A stretch of 64,000 nucleotides of DNA from Burkholderia sp. NRF60-BP8 (GTDB lineage Bacteria > Pseudomonadota > Gammaproteobacteria > Burkholderiales > Burkholderiaceae), in the NCBI RefSeq assembly GCF_001522585.2, contig NZ_CP013372.1, positions 1,798,001 to 1,862,000 on the forward strand, read 5' to 3'. Both the position numbers and the translations under genes were made by a program. Position 1 is the stretch's first letter; the number at the start of each line of letters is the position of its first letter. Shown in pieces: positions 20,401-25,991 of this stretch. The notes beneath the pieces were generated by a model that searched no databases, had not been told where the DNA came from, and worked only from the letters and a program-made list of their open reading frames with translations.

Positions 20401-21256
20401 CCGCGGCGTCCTGCGCAAGACTGCTGTCCGTCACAACCGGCACCCTGTTCTGCATGGCCTGGTTGTAATTGTTCATGTTCAGCACATCGAGCGACGACGC
20501 CACCAGCGAATGCACGTTCACCTGCGACCCGGCGCCGAACAGCACCCCATTCCGATTGATCACATACACCGCCCCCTGCGCGGTGATGTTCCCCAGAATC
20601 TGGCTCGGCCGCCCGCTCGGATCGTTGACCCGGTTCAACACAGCCCAGTTGTTCGCCCCATTCGTCTGCGTCCCGCCCGACTGATCGAAATTCAGCGTCG
20701 TCTGCCGCCCGACGTTCATCGTCTCCCACGTCAGCACCGCGTTCTGCCCGGTCTGCTTCACGTCCACGTTCACGTGGCCGTTCGCGTCGGTACTCTGCGT
20801 CGGCGCGTTCGCGTTGAACCACAGCACCGGATTGTTCGTATCGCCCGACGCGCCCGCCGCCACCTGCAGCCCGCCCGGCGCCAGCCCGTTCGGCACGGTC
20901 GACGGCAGCTTCGCCGCCGCGGCCGCCGCATTCTGCTGCGCGGCGATCTGCGCGGCGATCGCGTGCGCCGCATAACCGAGGTTGCGGATCGACGGCTGGC
21001 TGGCCTGCAGCGCCTGCTGCGGCGACACGCCGAGATTCGGCACGCCCGGCATGCCGCCGATGCTGCCCGCGCCCCCACCCGCCGCACGCGCGGTGGCCTG
21101 CCCGAGGTTCATGATGCCCGCCCCATGCGCATGCGCCGACACGCCCGCCGCGAGCATCAGCACGACCGCCCGGTACAGCGGGCTCAGTTCCGATTTCAGG
21201 ACCGACCGCGAGGCCGTTGCGCGAGGTTGCCGTTCCGTACGTGCGCGTGCTGCCAT
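8489..21256 (-). CDS. Giant filamentous haemagglutinin-type adhesin with TPS domain and DUF3739
   Basis: About 4,255 residues in one uninterrupted frame, by far the largest gene here. A long N-terminal signal region (hydrophobic core near 29-42, ending A-H-A-H-G-A) is followed by an Ala-rich segment. A TPS/haemagglutination domain follows at about 115-330, with W-E-T-M-N-V-G, L-N-F-D-Q-S-G, A-V-L-N-R-V and the signature N-R-N-G-V-L-F-G near 235-242. Thousands of residues of G/N/T/S-rich beta-helix repeats come next (G-G-x-V-T-L-S, T-I-D-V-S-G). The C-terminus matches the DUF3739 region associated with VreARI systems: G-D-I-D-I-F-T-D-R-S-V-L-L-A-Q-S-R, G-D-M-T-I-W-S-S-N-G-D-I-N-A-G-K-G-A-K, and N-T-D-N-I-Q-V-T-G. 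P. aeruginosa PdtA is the known relative. I chose ATG 21256 because GGTGGAAAG precedes it; 21286 and 21376 are alternatives. No TpsB gene adjoins it. Expected to be exported and exposed at the cell surface. Confidence 0.92.
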   Translation of the reverse strand: MAARARTERQPRATASRSVLKSELSPLYRAVVLMLAAGVSAHAHGAGIMNLGQATARAAGGGAGSIGGMPGVPNLGVSPQQALQASQPSIRNLGYAAHAIAAQIAAQQNAAAAAAKLPSTVPNGLAPGGLQVAAGASGDTNNPVLWFNANAPTQSTDANGHVNVDVKQTGQNAVLTWETMNVGRQTTLNFDQSGGTQTNGANNWAVLNRVNDPSGRPSQILGNITAQGAVYVINRNGVLFGAGSQVNVHSLVASSLDVLNMNNYNQAMQNRVPVVTDSSLAQDAAGIVASNKQFLSLPAGTTGGLAYPESGSSTGVNGDSQVPNEVLGLGNQVNLTSAGQYRPWGDITIEQGASITTHANGNVSDGGFVMIAAPNVTNAGHIKATDGQVVLAAGVGVSLRPNGSGKVNPQVLLPELSGQILLLGPNGQATDITPAGTLTNTGIVEAARGNVNLLGSRVAQDGVVGVTTSVNAPGAITISTVDEYQSNNPAGAAYLGQALVTMSQQSTGGDTHRAGLLSFGPDSVTTVMPDGNGQTTPSTPGATFTPGSIGMTAGSIWLQGGSLIEAPGSKVTVTALTPSTSGAQTPAGQTAVPGRIYVDNGATIDVSGLANVEVPISQTLVTVDRIGQNELADSPLLRNGFLLGYKGLVFDSTLTGTRSDGVQWVGSPILNLSGYVSLIPRTVDQLLTNGGSITLSGNEVMTAAGSSMNLNGGYVHYDGGMVNTTRLVDANGAIVPIGQASPYDTYIGIAGQFIESHPRWGVTKSWYNPLQTAGAYQGDYIVGGNAGTLDVYASQAAVLDGEISAQAFGGSKQMQGNSLPSGGTFNLGADPKLDGAALVNLTSNGHPAGTGTVGLVVLQDNAPSLDEVTPGFSIDTPLDTKTLQALPAADPRNVLSTTVVPVATLNSGGFANLNVTEDKVGGTGIVVSQGTQLTLQPGGSVSLNSARPGADVNVAGKLIVPSGSIALSSGGNVVVGPEAVISAAGQWVNNDVQAAPGTTPGNGQFVNGGTISLSAIQNSLNVPGVGYADTTGSILLQPGSVLDVSSGGEMLANGQMLMQNGVPAGRGGNVSLQTYAAPQSKQYGHTTDGGGGAYLPAAQPTAGTLALGGTILSDGFSGGGTLTLQALGFRIGGDAAAASPWDVYLPESFFARQGFGKYVLNAYYDATVAPGATVGVTQLNRIPEAALQQAGTGANLSSGGLTSIGQLDAYHRQATSLVLTGGNYTSWLTSADAAPTYPGVTGAVTLSEGASIHADAGSSIGLGSPTQVTVLGTIVAPGGSITLSADGAGTFAQTGQFNTGARSSSQSVWLGSDATLDVSGTAVANPLAAPVKIGGTTVVPNTGKVLPGGSVTLSSDTGYVVAQAGSKIDVSGASTNFDQLQANGTYASRPVWSDAGSMTLLAANGLFADATLQAHPGAAQARGGTLTILPHQNDGATGTALVVRQDGTLAPAGLAPGQDFASAIDPTTGLPIGQPTGVLQFSADRLKGSGIANLVLGSDTPPNLFGVSPTPILFAGDVTLSLPESVSLNAGRIAAIDMGQLSTLLSTPPVRKPDGTIASTVDAVLAQAPQAPLGTTVEIDAPYVALSGPLIQSQAPKFNPVAALSDATLNVNASFVDLKNQFQLNNFAHANFMSSGDIRLSSTNASQTQAPGLAPGILYTPGDLTFKAADLYPSTGSTFVVAAVGPTDSSTGKPASTTVAFASNGESGTPLSAGGTLLVDATNIVQGGTVRAPSGAIVFGVGDPSNVATQAQFAGLSLVATDSVKLANGSVTSVSNGGAVIPYGTTIDGVEWQFNPLAGNTTPDLTAPPAKYVGVNGSNVALDKGATIDLSGGGDLQAAEWVPGTGGTRDVLSQYNVSYASGKGATAVPVNAGAGNVYAIVPGAQSPVAAYDPVFAQTQQPSTNANGTPTTATATMGVGQASLTDPVGKAVYLSGVPGLAPGYYTLLPGKYATLPGAYRVTVSNTAGNLVPGASQMLQDGTVVTAGYFADALTGSRSATPTLFNVQSNGVWQQYSQYTLTGANAYFAKLAATKGNVTPPLPVDGGQLVLAATKALTLGATLNAAAGAGGAPAQVDIASQEIQITGNGSAALPGYLQIGSDALDSLNAGSLLIGGTRAATTSGVTITPIANSVVVSNDGNTALKGPEILLVTKTDGSGTDPNAANGLRVDAGASIAAQGDYPAAKDQPIAIAGDGALLRVSNGAMAPLSRTGGTGNGLMTVGAGATLTGGQALLLDSSGDLKVDPSAVLSAKAITADGSAITFTNASGASAASLPGFVVDPAGLAQFANAQQVTLRSYGAIGFVGDVNATFGNGVDLSAGTFTSDGGHVTLNAQQVAFTNEMGAAPGTTTAGNGTLTVNAKEIDFGTGTKAASGFGSAVMNAAAGIVGQGTGTFDFGALPVTLNAPVYLADTSSAATVKTTGALTLNGASGTALKRDAVGGAWTFIGGTVVDNGATISAPAGNVTLEATAGNLTIGGGSTVSSAGVSKQFFDVTRYAPAGSITLTADAGTVDVQAGSTLDFSGATGGGAAGSLSLSAPQQVVNLNGAIKGGAASGYAGGSFSLNTGGAADLDALSKTLASSGVNEAITVHTKTGNLTLSQGNTLTAHSVLLTADGGSGSPADTANGNVNVLGTIDASGKAGGEIDLYGRNGVDVEGSLLARGSDPNQRGGKVNIGTTALFDPTIVDANGNSVAYNATYGYENILRANAGAITLGANALIDVSGGTAGGLSGGTVNFRAPLLADNGVKVNLPDTFNDGKGIVGSRATTLEAYAVWSTTDATTGAQHFDGVIDPAGWYDKSGHLLAGTFTAQGTSGTPATFSFAPDGSGGGTLTNQTTGATASVTQAQLQGGDKDIGFGGLNNMYFAPASNGANTDHQTFYGYQNGDASTATPGTLMGFVQHGLDTLVDPFAGKNIANTRIVPGIELDNPSPAINGGDIQVLTNWNLGAGASPTNLAFRFDGQAPIVTLRAENNVKVNASLSDGFFQIANPLGGGGTIAVPPLSTLSEANAIFKLPSGYNAYPYGYGIWYYAKKGVAFAPGQPVGGTPDEIAEYYALYMAYANFLDQTATSLSSQLNWAPTYNNIGIVYQLRFNAAGAVAAGQPKGPIAPSAAEQAVDPGSYLIYLNQYQKYLADSVRFRNQNGKYPLVDVPAAPAVQPVSVIGTPTISLPAVTDNSPAPTPVATNPIPLQSSSLTGGTSSSFRVVAGADLNSTNPLALQPLAAGETTSGKSVTFDGHTTYVDSSGFAVLAPTTIRTGTGGIDVAAGNGVALFDAGTAQANDSDVVVPGVIYTGGAPAASAPSGSPTVAILHAGTGYQDILITPTVSPDSAGDITIHAQGDITGAEYLTDTNGTVTGRTGTNISPFWWQWMQIGNPTGSVGATTPVIQTVQTSINFGAFDQGVLSVGGNVSVSAGGNISDLSVSLPTTWWLTGTKTDTPTVNTVGGGNLSVRAGGDILSGGYFVAKGTGTITAGGKIGSDLAVPSQLTGQPPVTVDTLLATQDGVLDVSARQGVSVGRVFDPSYVQSNTLLYAYKQRADMQGYSSTSAVNIASTTGDVAIGTLSAVGVIGGGAPTTSIPGANDLSSVLPASVSLTALTGGITVAASGVLYPSASGDLSLIADQSVNLSSGNGMALAGAPAFGMLDVDPGAMPSPANPNVLMVNPNIASAAAHGSNALHADDPVPARIYSLNGDIVDGVLQTTGGDAGFYGNLVPVAIDKPAVIQAGRDIVNLSFLGQNLRKSDVTRIVAGRDIYDTPPQQSQPQPLVAPVLALGGPGTFDIQAGRNIGPLTNQSNLGNAKGILTGIDAIGNANNPYLPHESANVNVLFGIGPGIDTASFVSTYIDPASAVSGVPGATPELITFMEQYEAGLSVDTGLVKDQPAVKPLTAAAAWSKFKALPQFVQQLFAEQVLFKVLASVGEDYNNPASPYYQKYARGYEALNTMFPSSFGYTANNLGGGNNGANKVIDTGDLDIRSTTIQTQQGGNVSILGPGGQALIGSTSAPPQVVASDGSVIAGPGTMGILTLEKGDIDIFTDRSVLLAQSRIFTEQGGDMTIWSSNGDINAGKGAKSSADTPTPQYVCDANHYCTVDTRGQVTGAGIATLQSVPGVPIGTINLIAPRGTVDAGDAGIRAGNLNVAALRVVNTDNIQVTGKASGIPLVQAVNTGALTAASAAASAATQVAQDIAKNNASGVSPRRWTISVQVEGFGDTGGDGGKKHKQQVGYDASNAVSVLGFGQVGPAQRSALSSDERARLGKI

Positions 21257-21360
21257 TCTTTCCACCCCGATGCTAGGAATTTGCATGCGGCGCCGGTCGG
21301 GCACCGCACATGTCGTTGCGCCTGAAACAGGCCGCTGGAATCCGAAGACCATACGAAGCG

Positions 21361-21396
21361 CGAATGGCAGCGACATGGCGACTGTTACGGACCATT
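21361..21396 (-). promoter_or_regulatory. Shared cluster element upstream of the giant adhesin
   Basis: On the coding (minus) strand AATGGTCCGTAAC, then AGTCG, and at 17 nt a -10-like CATTCG. The 5' edge is 140 nt before the chosen ATG. A second partial copy, GGTCCGTA, occurs on the plus strand at about 21413-21420, so TACGGACC and GGTCCGTA form an inverted repeat with a 19-nt spacer between the TPR gene end and the adhesin promoter. Confidence 0.6.
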
Positions 21397-21441
21397 CCGG
21401 CCGCCGTGAAAAGGTCCGTAGCTTTTGTCATGGAAGGCCGG

Positions 21442-23709
21442 TCACGCCGGTTGGGCGCGCGTGCGAGCCGCTGCGCCGAGCGCGGCAGCCACCCGCTCGA
21501 CCGCCGCCGGCCAGTCGCCGGGCCGCGCCTGCCGGAACAACCTCGCGGACGGATACCACGGGCAGTCGTCGCGTTCGAGCAGCCAGCGCCAGTCCGGCAC
21601 GCGCGGCAGCAGCACCCAGACGGGCCGCCCGAGCGCGCCGGCCAGATGCGCGACCGACGTGTCGACGCCGATCACCAGATCCAGCGTGTCGACCAGCGCC
21701 GCCGTCTCGGAGAAATCCGTGAGCGCGTCCGCGAACGACAGCACGGCGCTTGAGGCGAACGCATCGGCATCCCGGGCCCGCACCTGCGGCTGCAGGCTCA
21801 CGAACGTCACGTCGAGCGCACCGCACCCGACGAGCGGCGCGAGCGCGGCGAACGGTATCGAGCGATTCTCGTCGTTCGCATGACGCGGATTGCCGGACCA
21901 CGCGAGCCCGACCCGCAATCGGCCCGACGGCGCAAGTGCATCGAGCCGCTGCACCCACGCAGCGCGCCTTCGCGCATCGGCGCGCAGGTACGGCACGTCG
22001 GCCGGCACCGTATCGAGCGTCGTGCGGAACGCATACGGCAGGCTCATCAGCGGACACTGCAGGTCGAACGCCGGCATCGGCTGCCCTTCGGTGACGACCC
22101 GGCTCACGCCGCGCAACGTGCCGAGCAGTTCGCCGAGCGCGGCCGGCGCCTCGACGATCACGGTCGCGCCGAGGTCATGTGCGAGGCTTGCGTAGCGGCA
22201 GAACTGCAGCGTGTCGCCGTATCCCTGCTCGGCATGCAGCAGCAGCGTGCGGCCCGCGAGCGGTTCGTCGCCGGTCCACCGCGGCCGGTCCGCATGACGC
22301 CGGTGCAGCATCACGTCGGCCGCCTCCCAGCGCGCCTCGTGCTGCCGCCAGCCTGCGTCGAAATCGCCCGCGAGCAGCAGGCAGAACGCTAGCGAGCGAC
22401 GAGCGGCCCCATGATTTGGATCGCGTCGGCATGCGTCCGCATAGTCGGTCAGCGCCGCGTCGTCGTCGCCGATGTGCTGGTGCGCCAGCGCACGCGTGAA
22501 CAAGGCCTGCGCCGTGTCCGCGGGCGCGCCGGCCGCCGCCGCATGGCTCGCGAGCGCCTCGTCGTAACGGCCGAGCTGCTGCAGCGCGAGCGCGCGGTTG
22601 TAATGCAGTTCCACATGCGGGCCCGTCAGCGCCAGCGCCGCGTCGTAATCGGCGAGCGCGTCGTCGAACCGGCCGAGCGCACGCAGCGCGGCCGCGCGGT
22701 TGCGGCGCGCGTCGATATCGTCGGAATCGCGCGCCAGCGCATGCGCGTAGGCTTCTGCGGCTTCCGCATGGCGCTCGAGCCCCAGCAGCGCATTGCCGCG
22801 CCCGACCCACGCCGCGACGTGGTCGCGATTCAACGCGAGCAGCCGGTCGCAGCGCTTCAGCAATTCGTCGCGGGCGTGCAGCAGATCCAGCGCGACGCAA
22901 CTCGCGTACAGCAGCTGCTCGTCGTTCGGCAGTCGCGCGAGCCCTTCGTCGAGACACGCGAGCGCGTCGGCCGGGCGGCCGAGTTCGGTCATCACGACGC
23001 CGCATGCGTAGACGAGCTCGGGCGTCTTGCCGCGCACGACCATCGCAAGCTGATAGCTGTGCAGCGCTTGCTCGCGATGGCCGAGCGCGCGCAGCGCATG
23101 TCCGCGCTCGATGTTCGCGGCCGCATCGTTCGGGTCGATCCGCAACGCGCGCTCGATGCTGATCAGCGCATCGGCGGGCCGCTCGAGCCGCCGCAGCGTC
23201 TCGCCGCGCTTGCGCCACGCGGTGGCGTGCGCCGGTTCGCGCACGAGCGCCCGATCGTAGGCCGCGAGCGCCGCGTCGTATTGCCCGAGCCCGAGTAGCG
23301 CATCGCCGCGTGCCGCATGCGACGGCGCATGGTCCGGATCGGTCGCGAGCGCGCGATCGGCGAGTGCGAGTGCGTCGCGATGACGGCCGACACCGGTCAG
23401 CGCCGCCGCGTGGTTCGCCAGGTTCCACGGCTGGTTCAGTCCGAACTTCATCGAGCGCGCGATCAGCGGCTCCGCCCTTGCGGGATCGCCGAGCTGCAGA
23501 TGCACGAGGCCCAGCAGGTGCAGCGCTTCGACATGATCCGGCGCCATCGTCAGTACGCCTTCGTAGAGTCGCCCGGCCCCCGCGAAGTCGCGCTGTTCGA
23601 GACGTGTGCGCGCATTGCGCAGCGCGTCGGCGAGCACCGCATGCAGCGGCATGGCCGCGGCGCCCGGTACGGCACCGGCCATCGGCGCGGCCTCGCGGCG
23701 CACACTCAT
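21442..23709 (-). CDS. TPR protein with glycosyltransferase-9-like C-terminal domain (third of three)
   Basis: 755 residues, no signal peptide, so cytoplasmic. Residues about 20-470 are tandem 34-residue TPR units (A-L-x-x-Y-D-x-A-L, P-D-D/H-A-x-A). The C-terminal about 260 residues form a GT-B-type domain related to family 9 (heptosyltransferase-like) enzymes: L-L-L-H-A-E-Q-G-Y-G-D-T-L-Q-F-C-R-Y, G-L-A-W-S-G-N-P-R-H, V-S-L-Q, V-I-G-V-D-T-S-V-A-H-L-A-G-A-L-G-R-P. This TPR-plus-GT layout recalls O-GlcNAc-transferase-like and HMW1C-type enzymes. Lying just upstream of the giant adhesin on the same strand, it probably glycosylates it. The ATG at 23709 overlaps the stop of the previous paralogue as ATGA, implying translational coupling. 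Confidence 0.8.
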   Translation of the reverse strand: MSVRREAAPMAGAVPGAAAMPLHAVLADALRNARTRLEQRDFAGAGRLYEGVLTMAPDHVEALHLLGLVHLQLGDPARAEPLIARSMKFGLNQPWNLANHAAALTGVGRHRDALALADRALATDPDHAPSHAARGDALLGLGQYDAALAAYDRALVREPAHATAWRKRGETLRRLERPADALISIERALRIDPNDAAANIERGHALRALGHREQALHSYQLAMVVRGKTPELVYACGVVMTELGRPADALACLDEGLARLPNDEQLLYASCVALDLLHARDELLKRCDRLLALNRDHVAAWVGRGNALLGLERHAEAAEAYAHALARDSDDIDARRNRAAALRALGRFDDALADYDAALALTGPHVELHYNRALALQQLGRYDEALASHAAAAGAPADTAQALFTRALAHQHIGDDDAALTDYADACRRDPNHGAARRSLAFCLLLAGDFDAGWRQHEARWEAADVMLHRRHADRPRWTGDEPLAGRTLLLHAEQGYGDTLQFCRYASLAHDLGATVIVEAPAALGELLGTLRGVSRVVTEGQPMPAFDLQCPLMSLPYAFRTTLDTVPADVPYLRADARRRAAWVQRLDALAPSGRLRVGLAWSGNPRHANDENRSIPFAALAPLVGCGALDVTFVSLQPQVRARDADAFASSAVLSFADALTDFSETAALVDTLDLVIGVDTSVAHLAGALGRPVWVLLPRVPDWRWLLERDDCPWYPSARLFRQARPGDWPAAVERVAAALGAAARTRAQPA

Positions 23710-25949
23710 TGCGCGCCTCCGCCGACGAGCGCCGGCAACTCGGCCGCGATCCGCTCGACGACGGGCGCCCACTGCCCGCCCTCGGGCTGGCGGAACAGCC
23801 GCGCCGACGGATACCACGGGCTGTCGTCGCGATCGAGCAGCCAGCGGAAATCGGGCGTATGCGGGATCATCAGCGCGAGCGGCCGGCCGAGTGCGCCGGC
23901 AAGGTGCGCGACGGACGTATCGACGCTGACGATGCCGTCCATCAGCGCGGTCAGCGCCGCCGTATCGGCGAAGTCATGGAGTGCGTCGCCGACGAAGCGC
24001 ACCGCACTCGCGTCGAGCACCGGCCGATCGTCGTCGCGGACCACCTTTTGCAGGCTGATCCACTCGTAACGGTCGTCGAACAGCGGCAGCAGATCCGCGA
24101 GCGTCATCGAGCGGTTGCGGTCGTTCAGGTGCAGCGGGTTGCCGGACCACACGACGCCGATGCGCGGCCGCGTCACTGCGCCGAGCCGTTCGCGCCACTG
24201 CGCGACACGCACGGGGTCGGCGGCCAGATACGGTATGCCGGCCGGAATCGACGCGAGGTCCGTGCGAAACTCGAGCGGCAGGCTCAGCAGCGGGCAATGC
24301 AGGTCGAACGGCGGCAGCGGCTCGCCGCGCGCGACGAGCGTGTCGACGCCGTCGAGCGTCGTGAACAGCGTCTTCAGCTCGACCGGCGCTTCGAGCACGA
24401 CGCGCGCGCCGAGCGCCTTCACGAGCGGGACGTAGCGGCAGAACTGCAGCGTGTCGCCGAGCCCCTGTTCCGGGTACAGCAGGATCGTCTTGCCGTCGAG
24501 CGGCATCCCGTGCGTCCAGCGCGGCTGCGCGAACGTGCGCCGGCTCGCGTCGAGCTGCGTGTCGCGCCAGCGCCATTCGTACTCGGCCCAGCCGGCTTCG
24601 AAATCGCCGATCGACAAACACAGGAACGCGCGCATGCAGTGCGCGAGCACGTAGTCGGGATCGATGTCGATCGCATCCGCATACGCCTGCCGCGCGTCGT
24701 CGTGACGCCGCAGCGCGCGCAACGCATTGCCCTTGTGGAAGTGCGCGAGCTTGTCGCACGGCGTCGCGTCGATCACGCGCGCGAAATCGTCGAGCGCGGC
24801 CGCGTAGCGATGCGTTTCGAGCGCCGCGCGGCCGCGCGTGAACCACGCCGGCACATAGTTTTCGGCAAGCGCTAGCGCGCGGTCGCACATGTCGCGCGCG
24901 TCGTCGTGACGCTCGACGCGCATCAGCGCGCTCGCATAGTTGCACAGCACGCCGGGGCTCTCCGGTTCCACGTCGAGCGCACGCGCATAGCTGTCGACCG
25001 CGTCGCGATAACGCTCCAGATGACTGGCCGCATTGCCGCGGTTCGCCAGCGCCCGCGCATGGTGCGGATCGATCGCGAGCACGCGGTCGCAGCGCACGAG
25101 CGCCTCGTCGTGCCGGCCGAGCTGCTCGAGTGCGATCGAACTGTTGAAGATCGCATCGACGAAGGTCGGGCTCGCCGCGATCGCCGCGTTGAAATCCGCG
25201 AGCGCGCGTTCGGGCTCGTGCAGATCCAGATACGCGACGCCGCGCAGGAACAGCACCTCGGCGCTGCCGGGCGTCTGCGCGAGTGCGTGGCCGTAGCTGT
25301 CGACCGCATCGCGGAAGCGGCCGAGTTCGCGCAGCGCGAGGCCGCGCCCGCGCATCGCGTCGAACGAACGCCCGGCCAGCGCGATCGAGCGATCGCAGTC
25401 GGCGAGCGCGTCGTCGTGGCGGCCGAGCGCGCGCAGCATGTCGCTGCGCTTCACATAGCCGTCGGCAAAACCGGGCGTCAGCGCGAGCAGCCGATCGTAG
25501 ACCGCACACGCGTCGTCGTACCGCGCGAGTTGCGCGAGCAGGCCCGCACGCTGAAACAGCACGCGCTGATGGACCGGATTGATCTCGAGCGCTTCGTCGA
25601 GCCGCGCGAGCGCGTCGTGCGCGCGCCCGAGCCCGGTCAGCACCGCCGCGTAATTCGCGAGCGCGAGCGGCGCCGGCTGGCGCTCGATCGAGCGCCGCAT
25701 CAGCGGTTCGGCATCGGCCAGCCGCCCTTGCTGGAAGCGCACCGCGCCGAGCAGGTGCAGCGCCTCCGGATGCTCGGGATCGAGCGTCAGCAATTCGGTA
25801 TAAGCGTGTTCCGCGTGCTGCAGCGCGCCGTCGTGGTGTGCCTTGCGCGCACGCAAGAGCAGCCGGTCGAGTTGCGCGGCGTCGGGCGGACGGCGATCCG
25901 GCGCGACCGGCGCGCTCGCGAGTGTCGTCCCTTCCCCGTTCGGTGTCAT
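23706..25949 (-). CDS. TPR protein with glycosyltransferase-9-like C-terminal domain (second of three)
   Basis: 747 residues, cytoplasmic. The N-terminal about 480 residues are TPR units (for example A-E-H-A-Y-T-E-L-L-T-L-D-P-E-H-P-E-A-L-H). The C-terminal domain carries the same motifs as its neighbours: L-L-Y-P-E-Q-G-L-G-D-T-L-Q-F-C-R-Y, G-V-V-W-S-G-N-P-L-H-L-N-D-R-N-R-S, W-I-S-L-Q-K, S-V-D-T-S-V-A-H-L-A-G-A-L-G-R-P, and a final W-Y-P-S-A-R-L-F-R-Q. It begins 42 bp after the first paralogue ends and overlaps the third by 4 bp, so the three form one operon. Sequence divergence among the three suggests distinct acceptor or donor preferences rather than recent duplication. Confidence 0.8.
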   Translation of the reverse strand: MTPNGEGTTLASAPVAPDRRPPDAAQLDRLLLRARKAHHDGALQHAEHAYTELLTLDPEHPEALHLLGAVRFQQGRLADAEPLMRRSIERQPAPLALANYAAVLTGLGRAHDALARLDEALEINPVHQRVLFQRAGLLAQLARYDDACAVYDRLLALTPGFADGYVKRSDMLRALGRHDDALADCDRSIALAGRSFDAMRGRGLALRELGRFRDAVDSYGHALAQTPGSAEVLFLRGVAYLDLHEPERALADFNAAIAASPTFVDAIFNSSIALEQLGRHDEALVRCDRVLAIDPHHARALANRGNAASHLERYRDAVDSYARALDVEPESPGVLCNYASALMRVERHDDARDMCDRALALAENYVPAWFTRGRAALETHRYAAALDDFARVIDATPCDKLAHFHKGNALRALRRHDDARQAYADAIDIDPDYVLAHCMRAFLCLSIGDFEAGWAEYEWRWRDTQLDASRRTFAQPRWTHGMPLDGKTILLYPEQGLGDTLQFCRYVPLVKALGARVVLEAPVELKTLFTTLDGVDTLVARGEPLPPFDLHCPLLSLPLEFRTDLASIPAGIPYLAADPVRVAQWRERLGAVTRPRIGVVWSGNPLHLNDRNRSMTLADLLPLFDDRYEWISLQKVVRDDDRPVLDASAVRFVGDALHDFADTAALTALMDGIVSVDTSVAHLAGALGRPLALMIPHTPDFRWLLDRDDSPWYPSARLFRQPEGGQWAPVVERIAAELPALVGGGAQ

Positions 25950-25991
25950 CGTGTGGCCCCCACTTGTCGCTGTTCGTGTCGCGTGTCGTGT

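Noticed and set aside
14276..21325. Long plus-strand frames (806 and 1,107 residues) inside the adhesin region
   Set aside because: They are antisense to the adhesin gene, dominated by Arg, Ala and Gly, and lack starts with ribosome sites.
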